A DNA stretch of 64,000 bases. Source: Solanum dulcamara. Lineage: Eukaryota; Streptophyta; Magnoliopsida; Solanales; Solanaceae. Location: contig NC_077243.1 in assembly GCF_947179165.1 (NCBI RefSeq), forward strand, positions 55,373,501 through 55,437,500, read 5' to 3'. This document shows positions 11,561 to 24,776 of this stretch, piece by piece. A model generated the notes under the pieces. It did not search any database. It saw only the letters and a program-made list of their open reading frames with translations, and was not told where the DNA came from. The position numbers and the translations under genes are program-made. Numbering within the stretch: the stretch's first letter is position 1; each line of letters opens with the position of its first letter.

Positions 11561-12680
11561 GATGGTGTCATCTGGATGCTGGAATGATAACTGTTATTAT
11601 AGCCAAACTCTATCAATGGCGAATTTTCATCCAAGTTACCTTTAGAATCAATGACAGGCTCTCAACGTGTCCTCTAAATTCTAAATAGTACGCTCGGCCT
11701 GACCATCCATCTGAGGGTGAAATTATACTAAGCTTCACTTGAGTACCAAGACCTTTTTAGTAAGATCTCCAAAACTAAGATATAAAATGAGTACCTCCAT
11801 CCGAAAGGATAGACAATGGGACACCATAAATCTTAACCAACTCTCGGATATACAATCTACTATAGTCCTTAGCTGAATATGAAGTCTTAATCAGAAGAAA
11901 ATGAGTTGCCTTAGTTATTCAGTCAACAACCACCCAAATTGAATCATATTGTCTACGAGTACGAGGAAAACCTATAATGAAGTCCATATTCAAGGCGTCC
12001 CACTTCCAAATGGAAATCTCAATATTTTGAGCCAAACCTCCTAGTTTCTGATGCTCAACCTTCACTTGTTGACAATTTAGACACTTAGCCAAAAACTTCG
12101 CAGTATCCCTCTTCATTCCATTCCACCAATATACTTTCCTCAAATCATGATACATCTTCATAGAGCCTAGATAAATAAAATATTGCGAGCTATTATCTTT
12201 GAAAAATATCATTTTTCTCAGGCCATCAACATTGAAAGAGCCCAGATGAATAGAATATTGCGAGCTATTAGATTTGGAAAACATCATTTCCCTCAAGCCA
12301 TTAACATCAGAAATACACAATCGGCCTTGATATCTTAAAACACCATCTCCCCTTTTGGAGAAAGCCTCACTGGTTTTTTTGACAACCATTTTTTTCAATT
12401 CAACCAAAGTAGTATTATTATCTTACTTGTCCTTAACATCTGCCACAAAAGACAATTCAAAACTATTTTGAACAATTATACCACCATCATCGGAATCAAC
12501 CAATTGAACACCCAAATGGGCTAATCTATGTACATCACAAAAAAGCTCTTTCTTTTCATCCTCAACATGGGCAATATTATTCATGGACAATCTACTAAGA
12601 GCATCAGCAACCACATTTCCCTTTTCTGGAAAGTACAACACACTCATGTTTTATTCCTTCATTAGTTTAAGTCATCTCCT
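11561..12680 (-). pseudogene. Element B integrase N-terminal part, with internal tandem duplication
   Basis: Minus strand. 12647-12423 gives 'VVADALSRLSMNNIAHVEDE', the RNase H to integrase linker. 12407-11919 (162 residues) gives the zinc-binding region ('CLNCQQVKVEHQ') and the start of the catalytic core ('WDALNMDFIIGFPRTRRQYDS', with the first catalytic Asp). 11918-11561 continues the core in broken frames until element A interrupts it. A 75-bp tandem duplication (12162-12311) repeats 25 residues of the zinc-binding region. Confidence 0.8.
12162..12311 (-). repeat. 75-bp in-frame tandem duplication within element B integrase
   Basis: Two adjacent 75-bp copies start with 'agagcctagat' (12162) and 'agagcccagat' (12237). 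In protein they give 25 residues each, containing 'NSSQYSIHLGS' and 'NSSQYFIYLGS'. The copies differ at several bases, so the duplication is not recent. Element A has this segment once. Confidence 0.8.
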
Positions 12681-14038
12681 TTATTGAAGATTCAAATTCT
12701 TTTGAATGAACATATATTGCAAAATCTTATGATCGGTGAATACATCAATGTGAACACCATAAAGGTAGTGTGTCCACAACTTCAAAGAAAAAACCACTAC
12801 CGCTAACTCTAAGTCATGTGTCAGGTAGTTCTGTTCATGCACCTTGAGTTGGCTAGAAGCATAGGCTATTACCTTACCATTTTTCATCAAAAAAATCAAG
12901 ACCAACTCGTAAATCATCACAGTATATGATGAACCCATTGGAACCATCCGGCCAAGTCAACATCAAAGCAAAAGTAAACCTATATTTCATCTCTTGAAAG
13001 CTCTTTTCACATGCCTCGGACCATTAAAATTTTACCTTTTTTGAGTCAAGGTAGTCAAGGGTCGGTCAATAGAAGAGAAACCACCCATAAATTGTCTATA
13101 TTAACTAGCTAAGCCCAAGAAACCCTTAATATCGAAAGGGCACAATGGTCTAAGATAATTCTTAACCACTTAGATAATCTTAGGATCAACTATAATACCC
13201 TTACCGAAGATAATATGGAAAGAAATGCAACTAACTTTAACCAAAATTTACACTCATTAATCTTAGAAAGTAACTTATGGTCCTTGAGAATTTGCAAGAC
13301 AATTCTCATATGATCAGCATGCTTTTTCTCACTTCGAGAATAGATTAAAATATCATCAATGAACACAATTACAAATATATCCAAATATTACTTGAACTCC
13401 CTATTCATCAAATCTATAAAAGTTGTATGATCATTCATCAGTCCAAAGACATAACCATGAATTCAAAGTGACCATATCGAGTTCTAAAAGCCTTCTTCGA
13501 AATGTCACACTCTCTTACTCAGAGTTGATGATAACCCGATGAGATCAATCTTTAAAAAGTAGCTTGCTCTTTGAAGTTGATAGAACAAGTCATCAATCCT
13601 TGGAATGGGGGACTGATTCTTAATTGTAACCTTGTTCAATTGCTAATAGTCAACACATATACGTAGAAAACCATCCTTCTTCCTAACAAAGAGAATCGGA
13701 GCACCCCATGAAAAGATACTCGATCTAATGAAACCCTTAACCAAAAAATCCTTCAAATTACCCTTTAACTCTTTCAATTCTGTTGGGGTCATTCGATGAG
13801 GTTGAATAAATATAGGTTGGGTATCGGGGAGAAGATTGATACCAATGTTTATTTCCCTTTCGAGAGGAATACCTGGGAGATCATCGGGGAAAACTTTCAG
13901 AAAATCGTTAACAACCGAAACTGACTCAAGAGTAGGAGCTTCAAAATTTGTATCTCTAACCCAGACTAAATAACAGATGCAACCCTTAGAAATCATTTTC
14001 TGAGTTTTAAGGCATGAGATGAATTGACTCTTAAACAC
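12681..14038 (-). pseudogene. Element B reverse transcriptase / RNase H
   Basis: Minus strand. 14038-13643 carries the approach to the reverse transcriptase ('PDTQPIFIQPHRMTPTELKE', 'FVRKKDGFLRICVDY'). 13384-13190 carries the catalytic '[18 protein letters not shown]'. 12947-12681 carries RNase H ('[20 protein letters not shown]', '[11 protein letters not shown]'). Frames are interrupted near 13640, 13380, 13190 and 12950. The domain order is normal for Ty3/gypsy, with integrase following RNase H. Confidence 0.85.
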
Positions 14039-14053
14039 GAAATTACTACCTTT

Positions 14054-14401
14054 TCATTCTAGGACTCGCTCATTAGAAAATTGAAACTTGAATACATGGG
14101 TCCTAGAACATATTGAAGCATAACATGCATGAAGCCAATCCACACCAAAAATAACATAAAAATCAGTTATATCAAGCTCTATAAGATTGACTGAGGTGAT
14201 TTTATGGAAAACTGAAACCGGGCAATTTTGATAGACTCTCTTTGCCATAATTGAATCACCAATAGGAGTATAGACCAAAAAGGTCTCTAACAATATCTCA
14301 GGACTAACAATAAATTTCATATCAAGATAAGGAATAACAAACAGTAGAGCAAAACCCAGATCTAACAATGCATATACATCAAAGTCAAAGACTTTCAACA
14401 T
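14054..14401 (-). pseudogene. Element B aspartic protease domain
   Basis: A 115-residue minus-strand frame: 'FDFDVYALLDLGFALLFVIP' marks the active-site strand, with DPGA altered to DLGF, so the motif is damaged. It is followed by 'PIGDSIMAKRVYQNCPVSV' and 'DFYVIFGVDWLHACYASI'. It joins the reverse transcriptase lead-in at 14038 after a stop. Confidence 0.8.
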
Positions 14402-15422
14402 ACTACTCAGAACATCGGGCGAATCCTCTAACTCCTACCGAGTCTGAAGGGCATAAAATTTATTTTGGCATTGATCGTCACCTGAAATAGTGCCACACTA
14501 ATCTCGATGGCCTATAGTTTGAGTTTGAGTCACGGTTCTAGTACCACTCCTACACTTTTTCGCTTGATGACTCGACTTTCCACACCTACAGTACACATCC
14601 AATCCCCCTAAGAATTCTTCCTTATGGTTTCTCCTATAATTCTTGCATGGAGGGCTAACTTGATCACTTGGATCTCCTTATACCTTAGTATTAGGCAACT
14701 TATCTTTATTAAATTTTGGAGCTGGAGTGTTAGATGAAGTTTGGCTAGAATACTTTTAATTTAACTTAGGATGACCATTATTCCAGGACCTACCATGTGA
14801 GAAATTACCATTATCAGTTCGAGCCCTCTTGGACTCCCTTCTAGACCACTCTGTTAGCTTCTCTTCCTCTATTTGTTCAGCATTTTTTCATAAGACTTGA
14901 AATGTCCATCTTTTTGATAAGTATGGTAGTCCGACATTCCTTTTTTGCCAAATCAGACACACCCAAAACAAACTTGCTCATATGAGCCCTTGGATCCGCA
15001 ACCATGAAAGGAGCATATTTTGATAACTTAGTGAACTTGAGGGCATACTCCATCACACTTATATTACCTTAGCACAAATTGATGTACTCTTATACCTTAT
15101 CCTCCCTCAAGTCCAAAGAAAAGAACCGGTCGAGGAAAGCACCCTTGAATTTCTCCCTATCAACGGGACCATTATCTCTGCCTCTTTTATCTTTCCATTT
15201 CTCATACCAAACTTGTCCCACTCCCTTCAGTTGATATGCTTCCAAGTCCAGTTTTTCAACTGGGCTAATACCCATGATATCAACAATCTTACCAATACCC
15301 TCCATACACTCTTGTGGATCCTCATCCACTTTCATACCATGAAACTCGAGAGGGTTCATACGGGTGAAATCACAAACTTGGCTAGCCTCTATATGCATAT
15401 TTAGGTTCATGGAAGTTACCAC
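14402..15422 (-). pseudogene. Element B gag
   Basis: The 110-residue minus-strand frame from 15422 has 'FTRMNPLEFHGMKVDEDPQE' and 'LEAYQLKGVGQVWYEKWKDK', the gag signature, and 'FLDRFFSLDLREDKV'. Downstream (15090-14402) it breaks into short pieces. A zinc-knuckle remnant can be read near 14620-14570 ('RCGKSSHQAKKC'), with the first Cys displaced. The + strand frame 15213-15404 is a shadow. Confidence 0.8.
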
Positions 15423-15790
15423 CTCTCAGTTAACTTGAGTAGCCATGGCCTGAGAAAGAACTTGGAAAGCAGCTCAAAACTCCACATGAGACACCTATTT
15501 ATTCAAAGGGTAATTTGGAGCTTGTTCATCCTTCTCGATATTCCTTCGAATAGGGTTCCTTAATAGAGGCATATTTATGAAATCATAAAGAGAAAGCGTT
15601 AGAGGAACAAGCCTTAGATTTTAGCTCTATTGTATAATGAGATCATGAAAGAAATGATATTTTTTTCTAAAATGCATCATAGCCTCATATTCATATATAT
15701 GGTGCACTTTACACTGATGAATAAGATTCTACTTGATTCGGCATGTTAGATATACTAGGACACTTTAAACATCATGTTCTAACACCAACT
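15423..15790 (-). other. Element B leader and degenerate primer binding site
   Basis: Contains the shared leader block 'ggtgcactttacactgatg' (15701-15720) and, at about 15772-15787, the minus-strand word 'ttggtgttagaacatg', a decayed tRNA-Met primer site. No other feature. Confidence 0.55.
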
Positions 15791-16253
15791 TTATCAAGAT
15801 CCAAGCTAGACCTTAGGTACAACTTTTTCCTAAAATGCTCTTGACTTGATTTTCTATTTGAATTGATTGGGAAGAGAAAGCTCTTGAGAGAAGACATTAG
15901 AGAGAGGATTTTTAGTTTTGAGTGTTCGGGTCAGAATGAAAGGGTAAGAAAGGATTAGGGTAGTTAATAAGATAGAATAAACCCCTAAACCATTCATATT
16001 AATTAATGAGATCATAGGGAAAAGACTAAAATACCCCTAATTTATCTAATTTAAGGTGCTTGCACAAAAGGATCTTCATGGACCGTGTACCCCTTCACGG
16101 TCTGTGAAGGGTCTTGTGAACCTAAAAAGGACTTTTGCTCAACAATGTCTACCCTCTACAAGCCTCATAACAGCCCGTGAATAGCTCTAAGGAATGTGTA
16201 GGTGGTCGTCGTGAAGGACTTGAACAAGGGTGAGTTGGTTATCAAAGGGGTTT
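15791..16253 (-). repeat. Element B 5' LTR, outer part (continues at 35402)
   Basis: Starts with the mutated LTR end 'tatcaagatccaagctagac' and jumps after about 25 bp to sequence equal to 2460 onward in the other LTR, so about 1.4 kb is deleted here, as in element A. It runs to 'ggggttt' at 16253, where element C begins. The matching continuation of this LTR starts at 35402. Confidence 0.72.
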
Positions 16254-18522
16254 TATAAGACTCCGAAAGTTGGAAAGTTAGAAAATGAGGTTCGAAAGAG
16301 GAAATTTCTAAAAACTCATTTTTTGGCACTAGGTGATGACCATAAAGGTCATCACGGGTTGTATTCCTCACCACGGTCTGTGGTATGCTACCATGGTGGA
16401 AGTTTATAGTCACAGACCCACCAGGGAAAGGCCCAAGATAGAGACCATGGGTCGTCGTGAGCACTACAAGCCATGGTGACCTCCGTGATGACCCCCTCCC
16501 TAAAGATCCTCAAAAACTCATCGCAAGTCAGGGACCACGACCCAACCACTATGAGCAGTGTTTCCCATAACGAGCCTTGGTGGGTTTCATGGTGGGAGGC
16601 CATGCAAAGGCCTTTGTCCATAACTTAAGTCAAGGACCACATCCACACCACCACAGGTCGTATTACCCATCATGAACCATTGTGGCTCTTATGGAGAACA
16701 CCCCCTTTCGAAGACCCTTTCCCTTAAGATAAGTCCATCACCACAACCCCAATACATTGTATATTGACCTTCACGGTCCGTGGTGAGGGTTTGTTTTGGA
16801 TTAGGATTCAGTTTTAAGTTGGGGTTATTTTGGTCACTTTCCTATATTTCATAAATGAATATGTATGATTTTTGGGACTAGATTCTTACCTATTAACTAA
16901 TCTAATTTCCCTTCACCCTCTCATTCTCACCATAATTCCCTAAATCACAAAATTTTCTCTCCTAAGTTTTCTTCTCCGTCAAGCAATTCAAAGGATTTTT
17001 TCAAGGTCAAATTTTTATTCTCTTTAATTTAGGGCTGGTAAAGTTCAAGGTATGTGGGACTTCATCCATGGGTCCCTTTCACCTATTGAATCCCAAAGAT
17101 TTCTTCTCAAACTCTATGATTTCTCCCATTAAAAGCCCTAATTTTATGATTTTCATTGGGTCATCTCAATTATGATATTCTTCAATGTTATTAGCTTAAT
17201 TATACATAATTCACATTATATTGCATGATTTCAAGTTAAATTCTAATGACCCATGCTACATGCTAGTTTCATGTATGATTTATGAACTATGTGTATGATT
17301 TTTAAGTTATTTCAATGAAATCTTCATGAATGAGTTTAAAGATGCTTTATGCAAAGAGGTTTATGAATGATGATCCATGATGTTTCAAATAAGTTAATGA
17401 AAGAGTGACTTAAGATCCTTAAAGATGGCTTAAGACTCTAATGAAAGAGTGACTTAAGATCCTTGATGAAGAAGGTTACTTAAGACTAATGATATTTTTA
17501 TCAAAAGGATTTGTAATGATGAAATGCCTACACCCACATTATATGAATTACATGATAATGAGATATTTCTATGAATAAGTTTATGAAGGATGATTATGAA
17601 AAGCTTACGATTATTACAAGTATGATTTATGATTATGATATGATGTGTATTCTATAGGATAATTTACTTAGAACCAAGTGGACTTTGAGGTGGGGACTCA
17701 ACCTAAGACCTAGTAGAAAATTCTAGTATCTTAAACTATATTGCCAACTTAGGTTTCCAATATGGCCTAGCTAGTGGATCCACATATAGCACATGATAAT
17801 GATAATGTTGGACGGAGCCTACCTTGACAAGTAGCCTCCCCACTTCTCGATGTGGGTAGCATCGAATTCCGTATAATAGCTCGCATGGTCTTCATTTTGG
17901 TTATGGTTATCCCACATATGTAATTTCTTATGGTGACTATGATTTTTTGATGCATTGACCAATGAGAAAAATATTTTATTGTTCTCTCGAATTTACTCAT
18001 GTTTTAATGATATTGGTATTGCATCCATGATTTATATTGCTCATGTCCTATATTTATTGTTCATGCATCTTCTCACATACTTAGTGCATTCCATGTACTA
18101 ATGCATACTTTTTCCTATATTATATCATAATATAGGGTCTGAAGGTCATGTTCATCCACCTCCTACTCATGGCTAAAGTTTATTACTATTGCATCGTTGT
18201 TGAGTCCTCATGTTTCGAGGATGAGACTTTACTTGCTTATGAGTGTATGGATTTCTTTTATCTTTAATTTTGGGTGAGCTAGGAAATATTCGCATGCCCC
18301 CATTTTGCAGTAGAGGCATGTCAGATAGTAAAGCATCTATGTTGTCATTTTCTCATTTCATGTCTTATGCTTTTATTGAGATGTTGCTTTTGTATCATGA
18401 TCTTGATTATTTACTTTCTTTACCTTATATATGATCTTTAATGTTATGCTAAGAGTCTTTGTTGGGGTCCTTCGGGATTTTAATCCCCATGTTACGGCTA
18501 GGACATAAGTTGGGTCATAAAA
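16254..18522 (+). repeat. Element C 5' LTR, 2269 bp
   Basis: Runs from 'tataagactccgaaagttgg' to about 18522, just before the primer site. The first 550 bp are crowded with near-palindromic words such as 'accacggtctgtggt' and 'cacggtccgtgg'. The last 560 bp match 34833-35401 and 1-581. The small frames at 16165-16621 (minus), 17767-18000 (minus) and 18243-18434 are not genes. Confidence 0.78.
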
Positions 18523-18526
18523 AACT

Positions 18527-18540
18527 TGGTATCAGAGCAC
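18527..18540 (+). promoter_or_regulatory. Element C primer binding site (initiator tRNA-Met)
   Basis: 'tggtatcagagcac' is the exact complement of the 3' end of plant initiator tRNA-Met as known for Ty3/gypsy elements. It lies 4 bp after the 5' LTR. Confidence 0.88.
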
Positions 18541-19860
18541 ATGGTTCAAGTGTTCTAGGGAGTCTAACATGCCATGTCAACTAGATTCATGTTCATCGGT
18601 GTGAATCGCGCCATATTTATAAATAGGAGTCTATGAGATGTCTTAGGAAATACTTCACTTCTTTCATGATCTCATGGTGCTATCGAGTTGAACTCGAAGA
18701 TTTCCTCCTCTAATGCTTTCTCTTTGCGATTATAGAATCATGCCTCCATGAAGATACCTCTTTCAAAGAAATATTAAGGGAGAAGAGAAACAAGCTCTAA
18801 ATGACCCCCTGAATGATCAAGTGAATAATACAGAGTTCCGAGCCTCTTTTCAAATGCTAGCCCAAGTCTTGTCTACTCAAGTGAATGAGGGGTACATTCT
18901 CATCTAAATGTGGCTACACCAGCTTCAAGGGTTAGATACTTTACAAGGATGAACCCTCCTGAGTTTCATGGATCTAAGGTTAATGAGAATCCCCAAGACT
19001 TTGTTGATGAGTTGTACAAGATTGTTGAAATTATGGGGGTGTCTTCAAAGAAGAAAGCAGAATTAGTGGCCTGCCAACTCAAAGGTGTCGCTCAAGTTTG
19101 GCACAACCAATGAAGAGCCGGAAGGGTTGAAGAGGGTACCATAGGTTGGGAAAAGTTTAAAGTTGAATTTCTTGATCACTTCTTTCCACTTGAGTTGAGG
19201 GAGGCAAAAGTGTTGCAATTCATAAACCTCAAGCAAGTAAACATGAGTGTAAGGGAGTTTCCCTCAAGTTCACGATGTTGTCCAAGTATGCTCCATCCTT
19301 GGTAGCGTACTCTCGTGCCCGAATAAGTAAGTTTATTTTGGGTGTGTCAAACTTGGTGATGAAAGAATGTCGAACCTTAATGCTCATCAAGGAGATGGAC
19401 ATCTCTAGGCTTATGACTTATGCCAAAAAAATTAAAGGGGAAAATCTCAAGGAATGAAATGTAAGGGAGTCCAAGAGCGCTCGATTTGAAGGTGGGTTTT
19501 CTCATAACAAATCTGGTAGTGGTAATGGTCAGTCTCAACAAAGCCAAAAGTTTCAAGGATAAGGTTCTTCACAATATTAGGATCAAAGGTTTGACAAATA
19601 TAAGGCCTCAAATCCTAAGGCACAAAGTGGTGTTAGTAGATCTACTCTTCCTAAGTGTGACAGGTGTGGGAGAAATCATAAAGGTAAATGTTTGGTTGGG
19701 ACGGGTGCATGCTTTGGATGCGGCAAGATGGGGCAAAAGATCTCCAAATGTCCTAACAAAGGGATAGTGGGGCATCCTTAAGTTCAAACTAATCAAGGTG
19801 GGAAAATTCGACAAGGTGGCGACCCACACCAAAATAGGTTCTATGCCCTTCAAGCTAGGT
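18541..19860 (+). pseudogene. Element C leader and gag
   Basis: After a leader, gag can be followed from an ATG near 18740 in broken frames: 18910-19113 carries 'RMNPPEFHGSKVNENPQDF' and 'ACQLKGVAQVWHNQ', and 19275-19457 carries 'MLSKYAPSLVAYSRARISKF'. At 19710-19751 lies the zinc knuckle 'CFGCGKMGQKISKC', in which the His ligand has become Gln, so zinc binding would be impaired even if the frame were restored. The frame 19608-19853 on the minus strand is a shadow. Confidence 0.8.
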
Positions 19861-20378
19861 AAGAGGTTGATGAGTCTTCTGATGTGGTCATAGATATGTT
19901 GAAAGTCTTTGACTTTTATGTTTATGCATTGTTAGATCCGGGTGCTATTCTATCATTTGTTACTTCTAATCTTGCCATGAGATTCATTGTCAGTCCCAAG
20001 ATCTTTCTAGACCTTTATCGGTCTATACACCAGTTGGTGATTCAGTTGTGGCTAAAAGATTTTATAAAAATTGTCCGATTTCATTTTTTCTTAAAATCAC
20101 CTCTGTTGATCTTTTAGAGCTTGATATGACTGATTTTGATATTATTCTCAAAATGGATTGGCTTCATGCATGCTATGCCTATGTATATTATAGAACCGTG
20201 TGGTCAAGTTTCAGTTTTCTAATGAGCCAGTCCTATAATGGAAAGATAGTAATTCCGTGTTTAAGGTTCAATTCATTTTATGCCTTAAAGCTTGGAAAAT
20301 GATTTCCAAAGGTTGCATTTGTCATCTAGTTTGGGTTAGAGATACTAACTCCGAAACTTCTACTCTAGAGTTAGTTTT
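19861..20378 (+). pseudogene. Element C aspartic protease domain
   Basis: 19884-20117 begins 'VIDMLKVFDFYVYALLDPGA', with the lineage's DPGA active-site segment intact. A frameshift moves the rest to 20048-20302 ('LLELDMTDFDIILKMDWLHA'). It runs to the 'ETSTLELV' linker, where solo LTR D interrupts it; the linker resumes at 22497. Confidence 0.8.
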
Positions 20379-22496
20379 TGTCATGACCCAAGCCTAGGGC
20401 CTAGACGTGACATGGCGAATAAGACACCTGAAGGTACCTCATCAAAGCCCCTTAGCATTCATTTTTCTTTTTGTAGGTAGTGATATTCAATAACAAGCGA
20501 AATAAAAAATGGTAGAGGGACTAAGGGAAACATCATAGAATAAGAGTCTATGTCAAATTTAAACATCATACATTTATGTATAAACATAACTCTACTAAAA
20601 GACTTGGTGGGGGCTAAGACATTTCCCTAGATGACCCTCATAATAAATGGAAAAAAGTACCATGAAATGTATCAAAAGTCTTTACATAACATAAGCTATA
20701 AAAGGAAAAGTGTATTGTTCCCAAAACATGGGAACTCACTAAAATGGTAGCCTTCAATGAACTCAACTAGCCACGTGGAGGTGAATGTGGAGCAATGCCG
20801 GTCCCTACATGGTGATTTTATGTAGGCAAAGGAGTATGCGTTAGTACTTTGAATGTACTAAGTATGCAGCATGCAATTCTATGAAACGTTAAAGTATTAT
20901 GAGGTAAAGTACATAAGTAGATGCATGCATAAGAAATCAATAAGAATAACACTTGAAACCTTCATTCCATAACCGACACTTAAGACCATGAGAGATATTA
21001 CATGGAATCCAACATAACACCTTACGTTGACACGGAGAGACTACTTGCCGAGTAGAACTCCGTCAACTTCATATATTTCTTTTAACATTTAGGGCTATTT
21101 GTGGATCCACTAGCCTAAGCCTACAAAGGATCCTATGTTGGCACATAGTGAATGAGAAAAAGGGTTGCTACTAGGATTCCCTTATCGAATCCCACCTCAA
21201 TTCCTCATTCAGTGCTAAGTCAATCCCACATAATAGTTTAATATATCATAAGAACATAATCATTTGCATAGCTTTATATCATCAAAACATCATTCAATGG
21301 AATAGCTCATTAAAAAAACCTTTTTTTGATTCACACAAGTGAGAATTGGCCTTTCACAAGTAGAATCTATCATTTCATCATTCTTTCATTTCATAAGACT
21401 CCTTTGATCATAGACATTTTCTTTCATAAACATTCATTTTTGAGTCAAAGCTTTCAATTCAAACTTTAATGAAACATAGTGAAACTAGGTGGGTTCTATT
21501 CAATTCAACTTTCAAATCATTACGTCAATACTAGCATGAATGAGAGTAATAGAATGCATCAATTTAAAACATCTTTAAAACAACTCACCAATACACTTTA
21601 AAACCTTTTTGATGCCTTCATATAAGGTGATTTGATAAATCAATCATTCCGTGAATATATAGTCATTATAAGCTAAGATAGATAAATAAACTTTAAATAT
21701 TCCATAATCCATACATTTAAAATTATAATATGAAAACCCATAAAATTCATAATTTAAAATATGTTATTAGGTTTAGGAAAAATACTTTGGCTCCATGGGT
21801 GGAAGAACCCATGAATGAGACCCACGTACCTTGGGGAATAAATCCCTAATGCATCTTTGAAAGTGGAGACTTAAAGACCTTGAGAATGAAACCCTAGATT
21901 GGAAGATGAAACCCTAAGGAGAACTTTGAGAAGAAAGAAATTTGTGTATGAGATTTAATGTGATGAATGAGGGCTTGGAAGGTTTAGGGTCCTTAGATAG
22001 GTTAGATTCAGTCCCCTAAACGACCTCACTTTAATGATAAAGTAAGGGAAAAGACTAAAATGCCCTTTAAAAACTGGGCCGGCTACGGATAGTCCTCACG
22101 ACTCATAGGACTTTCTACGAGTCATATAGAGGACTCATTCTGCAAGGTCAGAGAAGAACCTTGAGGACTGATCCTCATAAGTTTCTCTACGAATCGTCTC
22201 TATGAGTCATAGTCTTAACGATGAGTCATAGACTCGAGTCGTCCTATAGGGTTTGGAAAACCTACAAATCCATGCCTCTAAAGTTTCTTGACGAGTCATT
22301 TCTATGACTCGTCTTAACTTCTACAACTCATAACATGGACTCGTAGACCCACTCCTTCCCTTAGCCAAATTGACAGCCTCAACCTCAGTCCTACGAGTTG
22401 CTTCTATGACTCATAGACTGAGTCATAGGACCTCATTTAGTCCATTTTCCAGGATTTGTTCCTTCATTTTGATTTTTTGACTTACGCGGTCTTACA
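20379..22496 (-). mobile_element. Solo LTR D (Ty3/gypsy), 2118 bp
   Basis: 'tgtcatgaccc' to 'gtcttaca', TG..CA ends, with GTTTT (20374-20378) and GTTTC (22497-22501) as target duplication. Removing it restores 'ttagtttcaattgttaatga' in C. No coding sequence lies inside, so it is a solo LTR left by recombination between two LTRs. Orientation is inferred from its likeness to element A's LTR, including words of the 'ctacgagtcatag' type at 22080-22440. Confidence 0.82.
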
Positions 22497-23770
22497 GTTT
22501 CAATTGTTAATGAGTTTTTAGAAGTTTTTTGATGAACTACCATGCATTTCTCCCGAAAGGGAAATAGACTTCTATATTAATATCCTCTCTAATACTCAGC
22601 CTATCTCTATTCCTCTTTACCTAACGACCCCGACAGAATAAAGAATTAAAGGATCATTTAAAAGATTTGTTTTATTAGACCAAGTATCTCTCTATGGGGT
22701 GCTCTAGTTCTCTTTGTTAGAAAGAAAGATGGTTCTCCCTGTATGTATACTGATTATCGAAAATTGAACAAGGTCCCAATTAAACATAAGTATCCCATTC
22801 CAAGGATTGGTGACTTGTTTGGTCAACTTTAAGGAGCAAGCTACTTTTTAAAGATTGATCTTTGATCGGATTATCATCAACTCTGAGTAAGGGAATGTGA
22901 TATTTCAAAAATGACCTTTAGAACTCGGTATTGTCACTTTGAATTCTTGGTTATGTCTTTTGGACTAACGAATGCCCTTATAGATTTTATGGATTTGATG
23001 AATAGGGTGTTCAAGCAATACTTAGATATGTTCGTTATTATATTCATTGATGATATTTTGATCTACTCTCAGAGTGAGGAAGAGCATGCCGAACATTTGA
23101 GGATTGTGTTCCAAATTCTCAAGGACCGTCATTTGTATGCAAAGTTTAGTAAGTGTGAATTTTGGTTAAGGTCAGTTCCCTTCCTTGGTCATATCATTTT
23201 CGGTGAAGGAATTATGGTTGATCCAAAGAAAAGCGAGATGGTTAAGAATTATCCTAGACCATTGACTCCTTTCGATATTTGAAGTTTTTTTGGCTTAGCT
23301 GATTATTATAGGTGGTTTGTGGAAGGTTTCTCTTCCATTGCATCAACTTTGACTACTTTGACTCAAAAGAAGGTGAAATTCCAATAGTCTGAGGCATGTG
23401 AGAAAAGCTTCCAAGAATTGAAGGATAGGCTTACTTCTGCTCTGGTGTTAACTTTATCGGAAGGTTCTGATGGGTTCAGTATGTATTGTAATGCTTCACG
23501 AATTGTTCTTGGTTGTATTTTAATGCAAAATGGTAAAGTGATAGCTTATGCTTCAAGGCAACTCGAGGCACATAAGAAGAATTACCCAACTCACGACTTG
23601 TCGTTGGCGGCGGTGGTATTTCCTTTGAAATTGTGGAGACACTACTTGTATAGCATCCATGTACATGTTTTCACCAATCACAAGAGTTTGCAATATGTGT
23701 TCACTCAAATGGACTTGAACCTTCGACAAAAGAGATGGCTTTAGTTGTTGAAAGACTATGATATAAGTAT
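22497..23770 (+). pseudogene. Element C reverse transcriptase / RNase H
   Basis: Broken but readable in order: '[20 protein letters not shown]' (about 22675-22735), 'TDYRKLNK', then 22911-23282 with '[20 protein letters not shown]' and the catalytic '[20 protein letters not shown]', then 23418-23744 with RNase H ('[19 protein letters not shown]', '[13 protein letters not shown]'). Stops occur at about 22830, 22864, 23280, 23386 and 23744. It ends in the 'LLKDYDIS' linker, where solo LTR E was inserted. The minus frame 23553-23783 is a shadow. Confidence 0.87.
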
Positions 23771-24494
23771 TGTCACAATCCAACCCCTTAGGCCACGACT
23801 AGGGTCCGACCTGGACCCCCGTATACATAACTGTCAAATATAGCCAAATTGAACTATGCATAATGTGATACTACACCCAAAAACCCTAATGGGTCAAAAA
23901 TAAATTTCATGCATATGTAGCCTCTTTCATTCATACCATATCATGAAAGGGCACATGAGCCGACAAGGCTTCCATAACACAAAAATATTTACAACATCGT
24001 ATAGGCACAATTGAGATAACTTACACTTAACCCACATACACGTGACTACAGACCTCTAAGAATAGTAACAACAACATATGGCAGGACAGGCCCCCCGTCG
24101 TACCCCTAAATAAATAAACATATATATCGTAGGACCATTACCCAAAAGCTAGGCTCTGGAATAGTGGAGTACTTCCAACATAGCTGAGTAGAAATCCTAA
24201 GCTGGCGGATCTCCGAAATGAACATCTGTACCTGCGGGCATGAAATGCAGCCTCCTAAAGAAAGGGGGTCAGTATGATACATGTACTGAATATATAAAGC
24301 ATAAAATATCATAACTGAGACAACAGCTGAAATAGGGATGCAGGGGGCAAGTATAACATTTAGCCATCTACCATACCTGCATCTTATAAAATAAAGGCAC
24401 ACATACTATCATCACATATAGTATCCGGCCCGTTCGGGGACTCGGTGTAACAACTATATCATTTTTTCATCATAAGCACATATGTACAATTAGC

Positions 24495-24776
24495 GTTATG
24501 GAACATACAGCCCGATCCATATATATAGCAAGTACATGCCGAGGAACGATGGCCCGATCCATATATCATATAATAATGCTGAGGAACGATGGCCCAATCC
24601 GTGTCTCATATAATAATGCCAAGGTACGACGGCCCAATCCATATATCGTATAATAATGCCAAGGTACGACAGCCTGATCTGTATATAATATAACATGCCG
24701 TGGGATGTACAGCCCGATCCCCATATAGAAAAATATGCTGAGGTACGTTCGGCCCGATCCATATATATCATAATGC
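24495..24776. repeat. 40-bp tandem repeat array in solo LTR E
   Basis: Units start at 24538, 24578, 24618, 24658, 24697 and 24737, each 39-40 bp, with the core 'gccgaggaacgatggcccga' followed by an A/T-rich half. A degenerate first unit precedes them at about 24495-24537. Unit length is nearly constant, while the sequences differ by several bases. Confidence 0.88.

Noticed and set aside
24538..24776. CRISPR-like array of regularly spaced repeats
   Set aside because: The 40-bp units are head-to-tail tandem copies without unique spacers, in a plant LTR.
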